Source: Selenomonadaceae bacterium (GTDB lineage Bacteria > Bacillota > Negativicutes > Selenomonadales > Selenomonadaceae). Taken from it: a DNA stretch of 44,065 nt. Where the stretch lies: positions 1 through 44,065 of the forward strand of contig JAFUZV010000043.1 of assembly GCA_017476425.1 (NCBI GenBank), written 5' to 3'. Position 1 is the first letter of the stretch, and each line of letters opens with the position of its first letter. The notes under the pieces were generated by a model that saw only the letters and a list, made by a program, of their open reading frames with translations, did not search any database and was not told where the DNA came from. Positions 7,116 to 14,364 of the stretch are shown piece by piece. The translations under genes and the position numbers were made by a program.

Positions 7116-8693
7116 TTAAGCCGCTTGTTTCATTTCTTCACCGTCAGCAACTTCGTCAGGCATTTCAACTGCATTCAAAGTCTTGATCCTGCCGACTTCA
7201 ATTCCATTCATTCCAACTTCATTGAGATAATCAGCTAAAATTTCTTCGCAAGTTTCAAATTCACCAACGACCTTGAGATTTTTCAACATTTCATAATCAT
7301 CACCACCGGCAAGAATGAAATCATTAGCCGCCATAGTGTAAATTTTATTTTCGTCGAGTTTTTGACCATTAACAAAAATTTCTTCAACTCTATAACCGAT
7401 CGGCTTTGTTGGATCGAATGAGAAAGTCAAGCCGCTGACATCTAAGAAACCGCCGAACGATTCAGGATAACCGTAGACAGAGTGATTCAACATTTCACGA
7501 ATCTTTTTACCGCTGATTTCTGCAACTTGAATGGTATTACCGAAAGGAAAGATCGACATAATATCACCACGAGTAACATTACCGGCAGGAAGATCAGATC
7601 GTAAGCCGCCGCCATTGACAATCGCAATATCAGCTTTAGTCCTCCATTTGAAAGCATCAGCACTTAAATTACCAAGTTCAGATTCTTGACGACGAACGAT
7701 CAAACGATTACTTGTCAAAGCACGATCGGACTTTGCAACGACTTCACTAAATAATTTTTCATTGCGTGCCTCAATTTCAGCTAAATTTTTTTCAATAACT
7801 GCGTCAGGTTTCGGAGCAATCATTTTGACTTCTTCAGCGGTTAAAAGTTCAGCTTTCTTTGAAATAATTTTGTGATCTTTAATATCGATCTCAACACGAC
7901 CGAGTCTATATTCGTGCCAGCCGGTTTGTACAATCAAAGTATCGCCGATATTTAAGCCTTCAGTCAAAGCTGTATGACTATGACCATCAATGATCAAATC
8001 AAGTCCGAGACCTTCAACATTTTTAGCAATGAGATCACTTGTAAATTCAGAACTTTGATCTAAACCCATATGCATAACGGCGATAACAACGTCACATTTC
8101 GGACGAAGTTTTTTAATCATCAACTTAGCTTGATCGATAGGATTTAAAAATTCAATTCCTTCAGTATTTTTAGGATTCGATTTATAAGCAGTTTCAGGAG
8201 TTGTTAAACCGAAGACACCAACTTTAATATTGTTCGGCAGTTTAAAAATTTTGTAAGGCTTAAAAACATTTTTCTTAGTGCCTTGCTTGACGGTGTTAGC
8301 ACTCAAGATCGCAAAATTAAATTTCTTCGACAGTTCAATCAAACGTTTAGCACCATAATTATAATCGTGATTGCCGGGTGACATTGCGTCAAGCGAAGAA
8401 TTATTTAGCAAAGCGATCATATTTTCACCACGACTGATATTAATTCTCGGCATACCGTGAAGAGTATCACCGGCATCAAGCCATAACGTGTCAGGATTTT
8501 TCAACTTTGAATTTTTCACCGCCGCTGAAATTTCTGCAAGTCCGATCGATTGTTCATTATCATCAACGTTACTAATTCTTGCGTGCATATCGTTGGTGTG
8601 AAAGATCACCAACTCAGCAGTTCCATTCGCTGCGTCAACTCTTGCAATGAATATTATCATCAATGCAATTACGATCGAAAAAACTTTTTTCAT
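7116..8693 (-). CDS. Exported 5'-nucleotidase/2',3'-cyclic phosphodiesterase (UshA-like)
   Basis: 525 residues with an N-terminal signal peptide (MKKVFSIVIALMIIFIARVDA). The metallophosphatase domain has FHTNDMHAR (about 30-38), LDAGDTLHG, SPGNHDYNYG, DLIIDGHSH and IVQTGWHEYRLG. The C-terminal 5_nucleotid_C domain from about residue 330 has NLSADAFKW, IVNGGGLRSDLPAG, FPFGN and ILAGGDDY. Such enzymes release phosphate from nucleotides outside the inner membrane. It is first in a two-gene operon with a nucleoside hydrolase. A GGAG site lies ten bases before the ATG and a good promoter is further up. Confidence 0.94.
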   Translation of the reverse strand: MKKVFSIVIALMIIFIARVDAANGTAELVIFHTNDMHARISNVDDNEQSIGLAEISAAVKNSKLKNPDTLWLDAGDTLHGMPRINISRGENMIALLNNSSLDAMSPGNHDYNYGAKRLIELSKKFNFAILSANTVKQGTKKNVFKPYKIFKLPNNIKVGVFGLTTPETAYKSNPKNTEGIEFLNPIDQAKLMIKKLRPKCDVVIAVMHMGLDQSSEFTSDLIAKNVEGLGLDLIIDGHSHTALTEGLNIGDTLIVQTGWHEYRLGRVEIDIKDHKIISKKAELLTAEEVKMIAPKPDAVIEKNLAEIEARNEKLFSEVVAKSDRALTSNRLIVRRQESELGNLSADAFKWRTKADIAIVNGGGLRSDLPAGNVTRGDIMSIFPFGNTIQVAEISGKKIREMLNHSVYGYPESFGGFLDVSGLTFSFDPTKPIGYRVEEIFVNGQKLDENKIYTMAANDFILAGGDDYEMLKNLKVVGEFETCEEILADYLNEVGMNGIEVGRIKTLNAVEMPDEVADGEEMKQAA

Positions 8694-8723
8694 TTAAAAT
8701 CATCTCCAATCAAATTTTTAAAA

Positions 8724-8752
8724 ATTATCTCATAATTTAGTACAAATATCAA
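8724..8752 (-). promoter_or_regulatory. Promoter of the 5'-nucleotidase operon
   Basis: On the minus strand TTGATA (8747-8752) and GATAAT (8724-8729) are 17 bases apart, with an extended TG. It lies back to back with the promoter at 8770. Confidence 0.65.
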
Positions 8753-8769
8753 TGCAAATATTTTTTTGA

Positions 8770-8798
8770 TTGACATTGATTCGTAAATAAACTAAAAT
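8770..8798 (+). promoter_or_regulatory. Strong promoter of the small helical protein gene
   Basis: A perfect TTGACA (8770-8775) and TAAAAT (8793-8798) are separated by 17 bases. An A7T7 palindrome (8812-8825) lies before the AGGAG site. Confidence 0.8.
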
Positions 8799-8840
8799 AA
8801 TTTCACGAACGAAAAAAATTTTTTTAGGAGAGTGAATAAC

Positions 8841-9125
8841 TTGAATAATGAACAACTTGAGAAGATCATAAAAGATAAAATTGATGAGGCTCTGAAAAAT
8901 TCGGAGCATCCGAAGAAATTTTTTGTTACTGAAAATGGTCGTGGTGTCGTTGACGGCGGCGATCTCTACAATGCACTTTTGAAAGATGTTCTTGGTGTCG
9001 TTCAAAATGCACTTGTTGGAATTTTGGCTGAAGTCGTTGCAGGTAAAGCGGTTAAAGAAGCTGTAACTGATAACGTTAGCAAAGTTGTCAAGCAAACAGT
9101 TAGTAAAGTTGTAACGAAGAAATAA
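8841..9125 (+). CDS. Small soluble helical protein, function unknown
   Basis: 94 residues from a TTG at 8841, ten bases after AGGAG; an in-frame GTG at 8832 is only one base from that site. The N-terminal half is charged and helical (NNEQLEKIIKDKIDEAL). The C-terminal half is a small-residue amphipathic helix (ALVGILAEVVAGKAVKEAV) ending in repeated SKVVKQTVSKVV. I recognise no family. A consensus promoter and codon usage like its neighbours support it over the overlapping antisense frame at 8730-9131. Confidence 0.75.
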   Translation: MNNEQLEKIIKDKIDEALKNSEHPKKFFVTENGRGVVDGGDLYNALLKDVLGVVQNALVGILAEVVAGKAVKEAVTDNVSKVVKQTVSKVVTKK

Positions 9126-9140
9126 TTTCAAACAAGAATA

Positions 9141-9169
9141 TTGACAACGTAAATTTCAAATGCTACAAT
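9141..9169 (+). promoter_or_regulatory. Strong promoter of tRNA-Pro
   Basis: TTGACA (9141-9146) and TACAAT (9164-9169) are 17 bases apart, with an extended TG at 9161-9162. The mature tRNA starts nine bases later. Confidence 0.85.
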
Positions 9170-9177
9170 CACTGTGT

Positions 9178-9254
9178 CGGGACGTAGCGCAGTTTGGTAG
9201 CGCACTTTCTTGGGGTGGAAGGGGTCGTGAGTTCAAATCTCATCGTTCCGACCA
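9178..9254 (+). tRNA. tRNA-Pro (anticodon GGG)
   Basis: 77 bases with encoded CCA. The acceptor CGGGACG pairs with CGTTCCG, with one G-U. The D stem is GCGC/GCGC and the anticodon stem CTTTC/GGAAG encloses the loop TTGGGGT, giving anticodon GGG. The T arm is GTGAG TTCAAAT CTCAT. It is a single-gene unit between its own promoter and a terminator. Confidence 0.97.
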
Positions 9255-9290
9255 TATTTTGAAAATTAATATTGAGATAAATTTAAATTT

Positions 9291-9315
9291 GACTCTTGAA
9301 TGAGTCTATTTTTTT
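9291..9315 (+). terminator. Terminator after tRNA-Pro
   Basis: GACTC (9291-9295) and GAGTC (9302-9306) enclose TTGAAT and are followed by TATTTTTTT. It ends directly at the dedA ribosome binding site. Confidence 0.75.
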
Positions 9316-9326
9316 GAGGTGATCTA

Positions 9327-9917
9327 ATGGAACAAATTTCACAATCATTTTTAACGTTTATCGATCAGTATGGTTATTTCGCTGTTGTAATTTTAATGGC
9401 GATGGAAAATGCTTGCATACCGATTCCAAGCGAATTAATTTTAGGTTTTGCCGGTTATCTGATCTTTGCAGAGCGAATGACATTCAGCGGTGCGATCGTT
9501 GCAGGAATGATCGGAGGTATGCTTGGATCAATTTTTGCTTATCTCGTCGGCAGTTTAAAAGGTCGTGCCTTCGTTGATAAGTATGGAAAATATTTTTTCA
9601 TTAAGAAGTCTCACGTTGATTTAGCACAACGCTGGTTTGATAAGTATGGAATTAAAGCCGTATTTTTTAGTCGAATGTTGCCGGTTGTCAGAACGTTTAT
9701 ATCATTGCCTGCCGGTTTTGCTCACGTCAATTTAAAACAATTTTTATTTTACACTTTCTTAGGTTCATTACCTTGGACAGCATTAATTTTATTCGCAGGT
9801 TTAAAATTAGGTGAGAATTGGAAAGAACTATTAGCGATCGGTCACGAAGCAAGTATTGCATTCATTGTGATCTGTGTAATTGCGATTCTCATCTGGTATT
9901 TCAAACGAAAAAAATGA
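9327..9917 (+). CDS. DedA-family membrane protein
   Basis: 196 residues with a GAGGTGA site in front of the ATG. It shows the DedA/SNARE-associated pattern: ENACIPIPSELILGFAGYL near residue 27, a glycine-rich membrane stretch (AGMIGGMLGSIFAYLVGS), FDKYGIKAVFFSRMLPVVRT with the conserved Arg, PAGFAHVNLKQFLFYTFLGS and a C-terminal membrane helix ending in basic residues. DedA proteins are inner-membrane proteins, with flippase-like lipid recycling (undecaprenyl phosphate or phospholipids) shown for some members. Which lipid this one handles cannot be told. It is probably monocistronic, possibly reached by readthrough from the tRNA unit. Confidence 0.95.
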   Translation: MEQISQSFLTFIDQYGYFAVVILMAMENACIPIPSELILGFAGYLIFAERMTFSGAIVAGMIGGMLGSIFAYLVGSLKGRAFVDKYGKYFFIKKSHVDLAQRWFDKYGIKAVFFSRMLPVVRTFISLPAGFAHVNLKQFLFYTFLGSLPWTALILFAGLKLGENWKELLAIGHEASIAFIVICVIAILIWYFKRKK

Positions 9918-9925
9918 GTTTTATT

Positions 9926-9966
9926 AAAATTAGATTAGAAAATGAAAAAAATTTTAATCTAATTTT
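9926..9966 (+). terminator. AT-only hairpin after dedA
   Basis: AAAATTAGATTA (9926-9937) is perfectly repeated inverted as TAATCTAATTTT (9955-9966). It is eight bases after the dedA stop and may terminate its transcript. There is no separate T run, so efficiency is uncertain. Confidence 0.5.
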
Positions 9967-9978
9967 CATCTTTCTCTA

Positions 9979-10007
9979 AAGACTTTTTTAAAAAAATGGT
10001 TTATACT
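9979..10007 (+). promoter_or_regulatory. Possible promoter of the trpC leader/RNA
   Basis: TATACT (10002-10007) is a fair -10, with AAGACT (9979-9984) 17 bases upstream as a weak -35. Transcription would start near 10014. Confidence 0.4.
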
Positions 10008-10013
10008 GCGTCT

Positions 10014-10251
10014 TGTAAAAAACAAATAGATGCCACGCGTTACTTTAAAGAGTTAATGAACTCACCATTTATTAATTCTGAATGCCGCGACGATCTCACC
10101 AATCGCCAGGCACGCGAAAAAACTTTTGAAAGTTAATTGAACTCACCACTCAATGAAACGTGTAAAAAGGTATGAGGGGTGATGTATCGCAGAGAGAACA
10201 AATTAATCTCGTTGAAAAGGCAAAGTACCAAAAATGGGCTTTGTCTTTTTT
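10014..10251 (+). ncRNA. Unidentified structured RNA or trpC leader
   Basis: This is the only stretch over 300 bases without a recognised gene (9918-10273). It runs from a possible promoter to a clear terminator. An imperfect repeat of about 80 bases is visible: GAACTCACCA occurs at 10058-10067 and 10139-10148, each after a GTTAAT element and an upstream CACGCG. A third CTCACCA (10095-10101) is the loop of a CGAT/ATCG hairpin. TCACCACTC (10143-10151) pairs with GAGGGGTGA (10174-10182), eight of nine. I match no known riboswitch. It could be a separate small RNA or a cis leader controlling trpC. The boundaries are estimates. Confidence 0.5.
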
Positions 10252-10264
10252 AATGCAGTTTTGA
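10172..10264 (+). CDS. Possible 30-codon leader peptide upstream of trpC
   Basis: An ATG at 10172 opens a 30-codon frame ending in a TGA at 10262 that overlaps the trpC ribosome binding region. It contains one Trp codon (in YQKWALSF), which lies inside the terminator hairpin. An AAAAAGG site is close to the start. It could couple translation to trpC or be chance. Confidence 0.25.
   Translation: MRGDVSQREQINLVEKAKYQKWALSFLMQF
10215..10251 (+). terminator. Rho-independent terminator just upstream of trpC
   Basis: AAAGGCAAAG (10216-10225) pairs with CTTTGTCTTT (10239-10248), ten pairs with one G-U, and runs into T6. It sits 22 bases before the trpC ATG, so it either ends a small RNA or attenuates trpC. 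Confidence 0.75.
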
Positions 10265-10273
10265 GGTGGAAAA

Positions 10274-11038
10274 ATGAGAAATATACTTGCTGAAATTGTT
10301 GAAAATAAAAAATTGATCGTTGAAGAGGCGAAAAAAAATTTGTCTCTTGACGATCTTAAATCAAAAATTAATTATGGACATTTTAGAATGTCTCAAGCAA
10401 TCAAAAAAAATTCCTGGTCATTGATCGCTGAATGTAAATTACAATCACCGGCTAAAGGTCGCTTAAATAAAACTCATTCAGTTATCGATCTTGCACACAT
10501 TTACGAAGATAACGGAGCAACAATGTTATCAGTGCACACTGATCCGCATTTTTTAGGTAGCAATGACGATTTCAAAAAAGTTCGCAGTGAAATTAAAATT
10601 CCGCTTTTGAGAAAAGATTTTATAATTGATGAATATCAAATTTATGAATCAAGATATTTAGGTGCTGACGCTATTCTGTTGATCGTTAGAATTTTAACGC
10701 CTGAGACTTTGAAAAAATTTTTGTATAAAACTTGGTCGCTTGGTATGGACGCTTTAATTGAAGTGCACGATCAAGACGATATGAAAATTGCTTTGAATAC
10801 ACCTGCAGAATTTATCGGGATCAACAATCGAAATTTGAAAACCTTCACGACAACGATCGAAAATACTATTGAGTTGTTGCCTTATGCTGATATGAATCGA
10901 ACTTTGATCAGTGAAAGCGGAGTGTTTACGATTGAAGACGTTGATAAATTAAAGAATGTTGGTTGCGATGGAATTTTAGTTGGTGAAGGTTTAGTTAGAG
11001 CTGAGGACATTGCAAAGCAAACGAGAAATTTTGTTTAA
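10274..11038 (+). CDS. trpC: Indole-3-glycerol-phosphate synthase
   Basis: 254 residues, the normal length. It closes the indole ring in tryptophan synthesis. A TIM-barrel enzyme with all the expected strands: LIAECKLQSPAKG at 50-62 (usually IAEVKxxSPSKG), PLLRKDFIIDEYQI with the catalytic Lys, GADAILLIVRIL, ALIEVHDQDD, IGINNRNLKTF, LISESG and GILVGEGLV. A GAGGTGG site precedes the ATG. No other trp gene is beside it. It stands alone between an upstream terminator/leader and a strong downstream terminator, which suggests separate control. Confidence 0.95.
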   Translation: MRNILAEIVENKKLIVEEAKKNLSLDDLKSKINYGHFRMSQAIKKNSWSLIAECKLQSPAKGRLNKTHSVIDLAHIYEDNGATMLSVHTDPHFLGSNDDFKKVRSEIKIPLLRKDFIIDEYQIYESRYLGADAILLIVRILTPETLKKFLYKTWSLGMDALIEVHDQDDMKIALNTPAEFIGINNRNLKTFTTTIENTIELLPYADMNRTLISESGVFTIEDVDKLKNVGCDGILVGEGLVRAEDIAKQTRNFV

Positions 11039-11049
11039 CATTAAAAATT

Positions 11050-11099
11050 AAAAAACTTCACCTACGAAGTTAAATTCTTCAATGAGGTGAAGTTTTTTT
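11050..11099. terminator. Strong bidirectional terminator after trpC
   Basis: AAAAAACTTCACCT (11050-11063) pairs with AGGTGAAGTTTTTT (11085-11098). Nested GAAG/CTTC lies in the loop. It serves trpC and the convergent small membrane protein gene. Confidence 0.85.
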
Positions 11100-11103
11100 G
11101 CAT

Positions 11104-11340
11104 TTAAAATCTTAGAAAACCGCTAATTAGCATAAAACTTATTAAGATGAATATCACACAGCCGACGAATAACAGCAGCCAATCCGGTACGTACTTGAAA
11201 ATTATATCTGCCGAAAGTTTTTCAATCGTCAGTGGTGATTCTTTAGCGGCAACAGGTAAATAGATCAACGCACCGAGAATAATCCCAAATATCACGATGC
11301 AAATTAAACCGATGATAATATCCATAGGTGGTAATTCCAT
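11104..11340 (-). CDS. Small two-helix membrane protein, function unknown
   Basis: 78 residues. Two membrane segments are clear, at about 6-30 (DIIIGLICIVIFGIILGALI) and 54-76 (WLLLFVGCVIFILISFMLIS). A short soluble loop with KESPLTIEKLSADIIF lies between them. GGAGG is placed eight bases before the ATG. No family is recognised. It has its own near-perfect promoter just downstream of the DUF445 stop, so it is not simply the tail of that operon. Confidence 0.8.
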   Translation of the reverse strand: MELPPMDIIIGLICIVIFGIILGALIYLPVAAKESPLTIEKLSADIIFKYVPDWLLLFVGCVIFILISFMLISGFLRF

Positions 11341-11390
11341 TAACGAGTCCTCCGCAATTCAAAATAATTAACAAAATAATTTCAATATGA

Positions 11391-11419
11391 ATTATAACTG
11401 TCAAAATTTCAACGGTCAA
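11391..11419 (-). promoter_or_regulatory. Strong promoter of the small membrane protein gene
   Basis: On the minus strand TTGACC (11414-11419) and TATAAT (11391-11396) are exactly 17 bases apart. It lies between the DUF445 stop codon and the gene. Confidence 0.85.
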
Positions 11420-11422
11420 GAT

Positions 11423-12742
11423 TTAAATTGAAATTACTTGAATTATAATGAAGAGAGCAAGACCGATAATCGAGCCGACGATCGATCCGTTTAATCGAAT
11501 CCAAATAAAATCTTCTTCAGCTTTGCTATAAACAAGTGAATTTAACTGATCGTCAGAGAGATTCATTAATGAAGTCTGCGCAATGTTTGCAAAGATCGGA
11601 CGAGCTGTCATAGCTGAACGAGCTGCAAGATCGAAAATAAATTTTTCAACAGAAGTTTTAATTGTTGAATTGCCTTCTAAAAGTTCAATCAATCGATCAA
11701 ATTGTTTAGATAAGAAGTTACAAATAAATTCTGCCGGTGAGTCAGATTTTTTAGAATCGATTTTATCAATGATTTTATCAACGTCAACTTTAGAAATTTT
11801 TGAATCAAGCGTGATCAAAGCATCTTGAATGATCGAATCAAGTGGCAAAGAATTTACCGCATCAACTTGAATGCTATAAATCAATTCACGAAATTCAACG
11901 GTATCGATCGCATCAGAAATTACAGAATGACATTGATATAAAACTTCTCTCTGAAGTGGCGAATCAACAGAAAGTTCTTCAAGAAATTCTACAAGATGTT
12001 TTTGCATAATTTCTGAAGCCTCACGAAAATTAACAAGATCAAGCATTTGTGCTAAACCTGTCATAAGATCGGAAAATGAATTTGATGATTGTGTTTGTTG
12101 ACCGGCGTAATTTTCAATTATATTTTCGATTTTGCGTCGAGTGTCTTCATTTGCCGCAGTATTTTTAGCCGCATTAACAAGATTTTCAAAAATAATTTTA
12201 TCTTTGCCGGAACGCTTGAGATATTGTCCGAGTTCGTGAATTAAAATATTAGCCGGAATATCTTGCAAAGTCTTTCTGATCTCATTAGAGATTTTTTTAG
12301 CAGCAGCTTCTTTATCAAGACGATTGATGAAGACTGAAATTTCATTGAAGAGCAAAGTTATTACCATACGACGAATTTCAGGACGCTTGAGATATGTCAA
12401 CAGATTCGGTAACAAATGTAATTTACTGAGCTTTTTGAAGATCGATCGCTTTGAAAAAAATTCATTCTGTACCATATGAACAGAAGCATCAATAAAATCT
12501 TGACGACGATTCGGTAAAATTGCAGTATGAAACGGAAAACCCAAAGGTTTTTTAAAAAGTGCAGTAACGGCGAACCAATCAGCAACGCCACCAACTAAAG
12601 CCGCCTCAACGACGAATAGAAATCCTTCAGCAATGACATTATCAGGATACATAATATAAAATCCGAGTGCGGCTAGAAATGCAAAGGCACTACATAAAAG
12701 TGTTTTATCGGCAGTATTCCAATTTGAAGACAAATTTATCAT
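11423..12742 (-). CDS. DUF445-family membrane protein
   Basis: 439 residues from the ATG at 12742. A TTG at 12766, whose TTGA overlaps the stop of the upstream gene, would give 447 residues; neither has a clear ribosome binding site. Two N-terminal membrane helices are followed by the DUF445 hallmark (EAALVGGVADWFAVTALFKK, then LPNRRQDFIDASVHMVQNEF). A long helical region and a C-terminal membrane helix follow. Members are of unknown function; some are called YheB-like. The position after the surface-polymer genes suggests co-transcription. Confidence 0.9.
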   Translation of the reverse strand: MINLSSNWNTADKTLLCSAFAFLAALGFYIMYPDNVIAEGFLFVVEAALVGGVADWFAVTALFKKPLGFPFHTAILPNRRQDFIDASVHMVQNEFFSKRSIFKKLSKLHLLPNLLTYLKRPEIRRMVITLLFNEISVFINRLDKEAAAKKISNEIRKTLQDIPANILIHELGQYLKRSGKDKIIFENLVNAAKNTAANEDTRRKIENIIENYAGQQTQSSNSFSDLMTGLAQMLDLVNFREASEIMQKHLVEFLEELSVDSPLQREVLYQCHSVISDAIDTVEFRELIYSIQVDAVNSLPLDSIIQDALITLDSKISKVDVDKIIDKIDSKKSDSPAEFICNFLSKQFDRLIELLEGNSTIKTSVEKFIFDLAARSAMTARPIFANIAQTSLMNLSDDQLNSLVYSKAEEDFIWIRLNGSIVGSIIGLALFIIIQVISI

Positions 12743-12762
12743 CTCAATTCTTAAAAATTTGT

Positions 12763-14364
12763 TCAAGGATAAATTTCAAGAATAAATTTCACAATACGTT
12801 CACTTGCGTGTCCATCTTCTTGGACACCATATTGATCCAAAAAATTTTTTACATTCTCTTTGTAAGTTATCTCATCAAAATTTTTTATTTGAATTGCTAA
12901 CTCTTCATTTGTCACAGCAATAGGAAACGGTAGAGAATCATAATCAATAAGAAGTTCATAGTCATTTTTTTCAAAAGTAGACTTATCCGGTGCGTACAAA
13001 AATATAGGCTTTAATACATAAGCAGGTTCAAACATTATACTTGAATAATCCGAAATCATTATATCAGCCGCCGCCGCTAATTCTTCACTGTCTTCATAAT
13101 TGCTTACTTCAATTACATATTCCGGTCGTTGAATTTTTATTGATTTATTTCTAATTATCGGGTGAAGTCTCAAAAAAATTTTCCATTTACCGCCAAATTT
13201 TTCCTTGAGAGTTTTCAGCAAAAGATCAAAATTTAAATCTTGCCAGCCGAGATCAAAATTTGTGCCTTTTCCTTGTGCAAATCTATATGTCGGAGCATAA
13301 ATCAATATTTTTTCGTCATTATCTAAATTAAAATATCTATAGACTTTTGATTTAATTTCTTCTTGATGAAACATTGCATCCGTTCTTGCTGATCCAAAAC
13401 GTAAACATTTTCCATTAAATCCATAACCTCGACGCACTGATTGTTCATCTATTTCACTGCCTGTTATTATGTAGTCGATCCATTTTCCATTCGTTTCATA
13501 ATATTTTTTATTATCACTGACGTTGGTAATTGAAGGCGCATCAAGATAAAATTTTTTCAATGTAATGCTTCCCCAATGTTTTGTTTGAATATAGATTTGA
13601 TCTTCACGTTTGATCATATATTCCGGAACTAGTCCATTAAAAATCCACATTTTCGCCGTTTCTAATTCATATACATATTGTTTCCAATTAACTTTGTAAA
13701 TAACGCGGACTTCTTTTGGAACATCATTAGATTTACGAGTCATCAGCCATACAATATCAAGATTTTTATTTGTTTTTAATAATTGTTCAGTGATATATTT
13801 TTCGTGATCGGAGTAACAGCCGTGACCATAAAAAATTATCTTGTTATTCTGCACAGGATTTTCAGCGACAATTTTTTTTGCATAATTATGTTTAAATTCA
13901 TCACGTGTAATAAGTGGAATATTTTTTTTCCGCATTGATTCCCTATAATTATATTCAAGATTTATTATGCTGAAATAATTTTCAAAGCCTGAATTTTCTA
14001 ATTCACCGGCGATTTCTTCATAACTTTTGAGACTTGAAATTAATATAACCACTTCATCAGATTGATAATTTTTCAATGATTCTTTAGACGAAATAATAAT
14101 ATTTTTTGCCTCTTTTAAATCACTTTCATCAAAAAAATCTTTTAATTTTAAGCCTTGTTTACTAGGATCATTATCAACAGCAGCAATTATTTTTAATTCT
14201 TTGTCGGCTCTCATCCACATAAACTCTAAATTATCAGTAATTCCATAAAAAATAATTTTTCTTTCACTGGCAGAATAAAAAAAATCTTCCCAAGTTTTTC
14301 CGAAAATTTTAGGATTTTTTGTCAAATGCAAGCCTAATTCTATCGAACGATCTAAAAGATCCAT
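12763..14364 (-). CDS. CDP-glycerol glycerophosphotransferase-family protein, copy 1
   Basis: 533 residues. Residues 1-150 form a Rossmann-like module (KIIFYGITDNLEF then IIAAVDNDPSKQG) also found in the next three genes. Residues 165-530 are the Glyphos_transf (TagB/TagF) domain: KHWGSITLKKF, ILIYAPTYR, RLHP, SDYSSIMFEPAYVLKPIFLY and the C-terminal EDGHASERI. Such enzymes move glycerol- or ribitol-phosphate from a CDP donor to a growing surface polymer at the inner membrane face. The usual TWHG motif reads KHWG, keeping the His. It starts directly after the GT32-like gene ends (0 bp gap). Confidence 0.9.
   Translation of the reverse strand: MDLLDRSIELGLHLTKNPKIFGKTWEDFFYSASERKIIFYGITDNLEFMWMRADKELKIIAAVDNDPSKQGLKLKDFFDESDLKEAKNIIISSKESLKNYQSDEVVILISSLKSYEEIAGELENSGFENYFSIINLEYNYRESMRKKNIPLITRDEFKHNYAKKIVAENPVQNNKIIFYGHGCYSDHEKYITEQLLKTNKNLDIVWLMTRKSNDVPKEVRVIYKVNWKQYVYELETAKMWIFNGLVPEYMIKREDQIYIQTKHWGSITLKKFYLDAPSITNVSDNKKYYETNGKWIDYIITGSEIDEQSVRRGYGFNGKCLRFGSARTDAMFHQEEIKSKVYRYFNLDNDEKILIYAPTYRFAQGKGTNFDLGWQDLNFDLLLKTLKEKFGGKWKIFLRLHPIIRNKSIKIQRPEYVIEVSNYEDSEELAAAADIMISDYSSIMFEPAYVLKPIFLYAPDKSTFEKNDYELLIDYDSLPFPIAVTNEELAIQIKNFDEITYKENVKNFLDQYGVQEDGHASERIVKFILEIYP

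Noticed and set aside
8730..9131. 133-residue antisense frame
   Set aside because: It lies opposite a gene with a consensus promoter and ribosome binding site. Its composition (Asn/Ile/Phe-rich) is that of a reverse-strand shadow.
10170..10215. T-box leader upstream of trpC
   Set aside because: GGGGTGATGTATCGC is only loosely like the T-box core GGGTGGNACCGCG, and the UGGN bulge that pairs with the tRNA end is not intact. GAACTCACC resembles a Leu specifier context but occurs twice in small hairpins, not in a Stem I layout.
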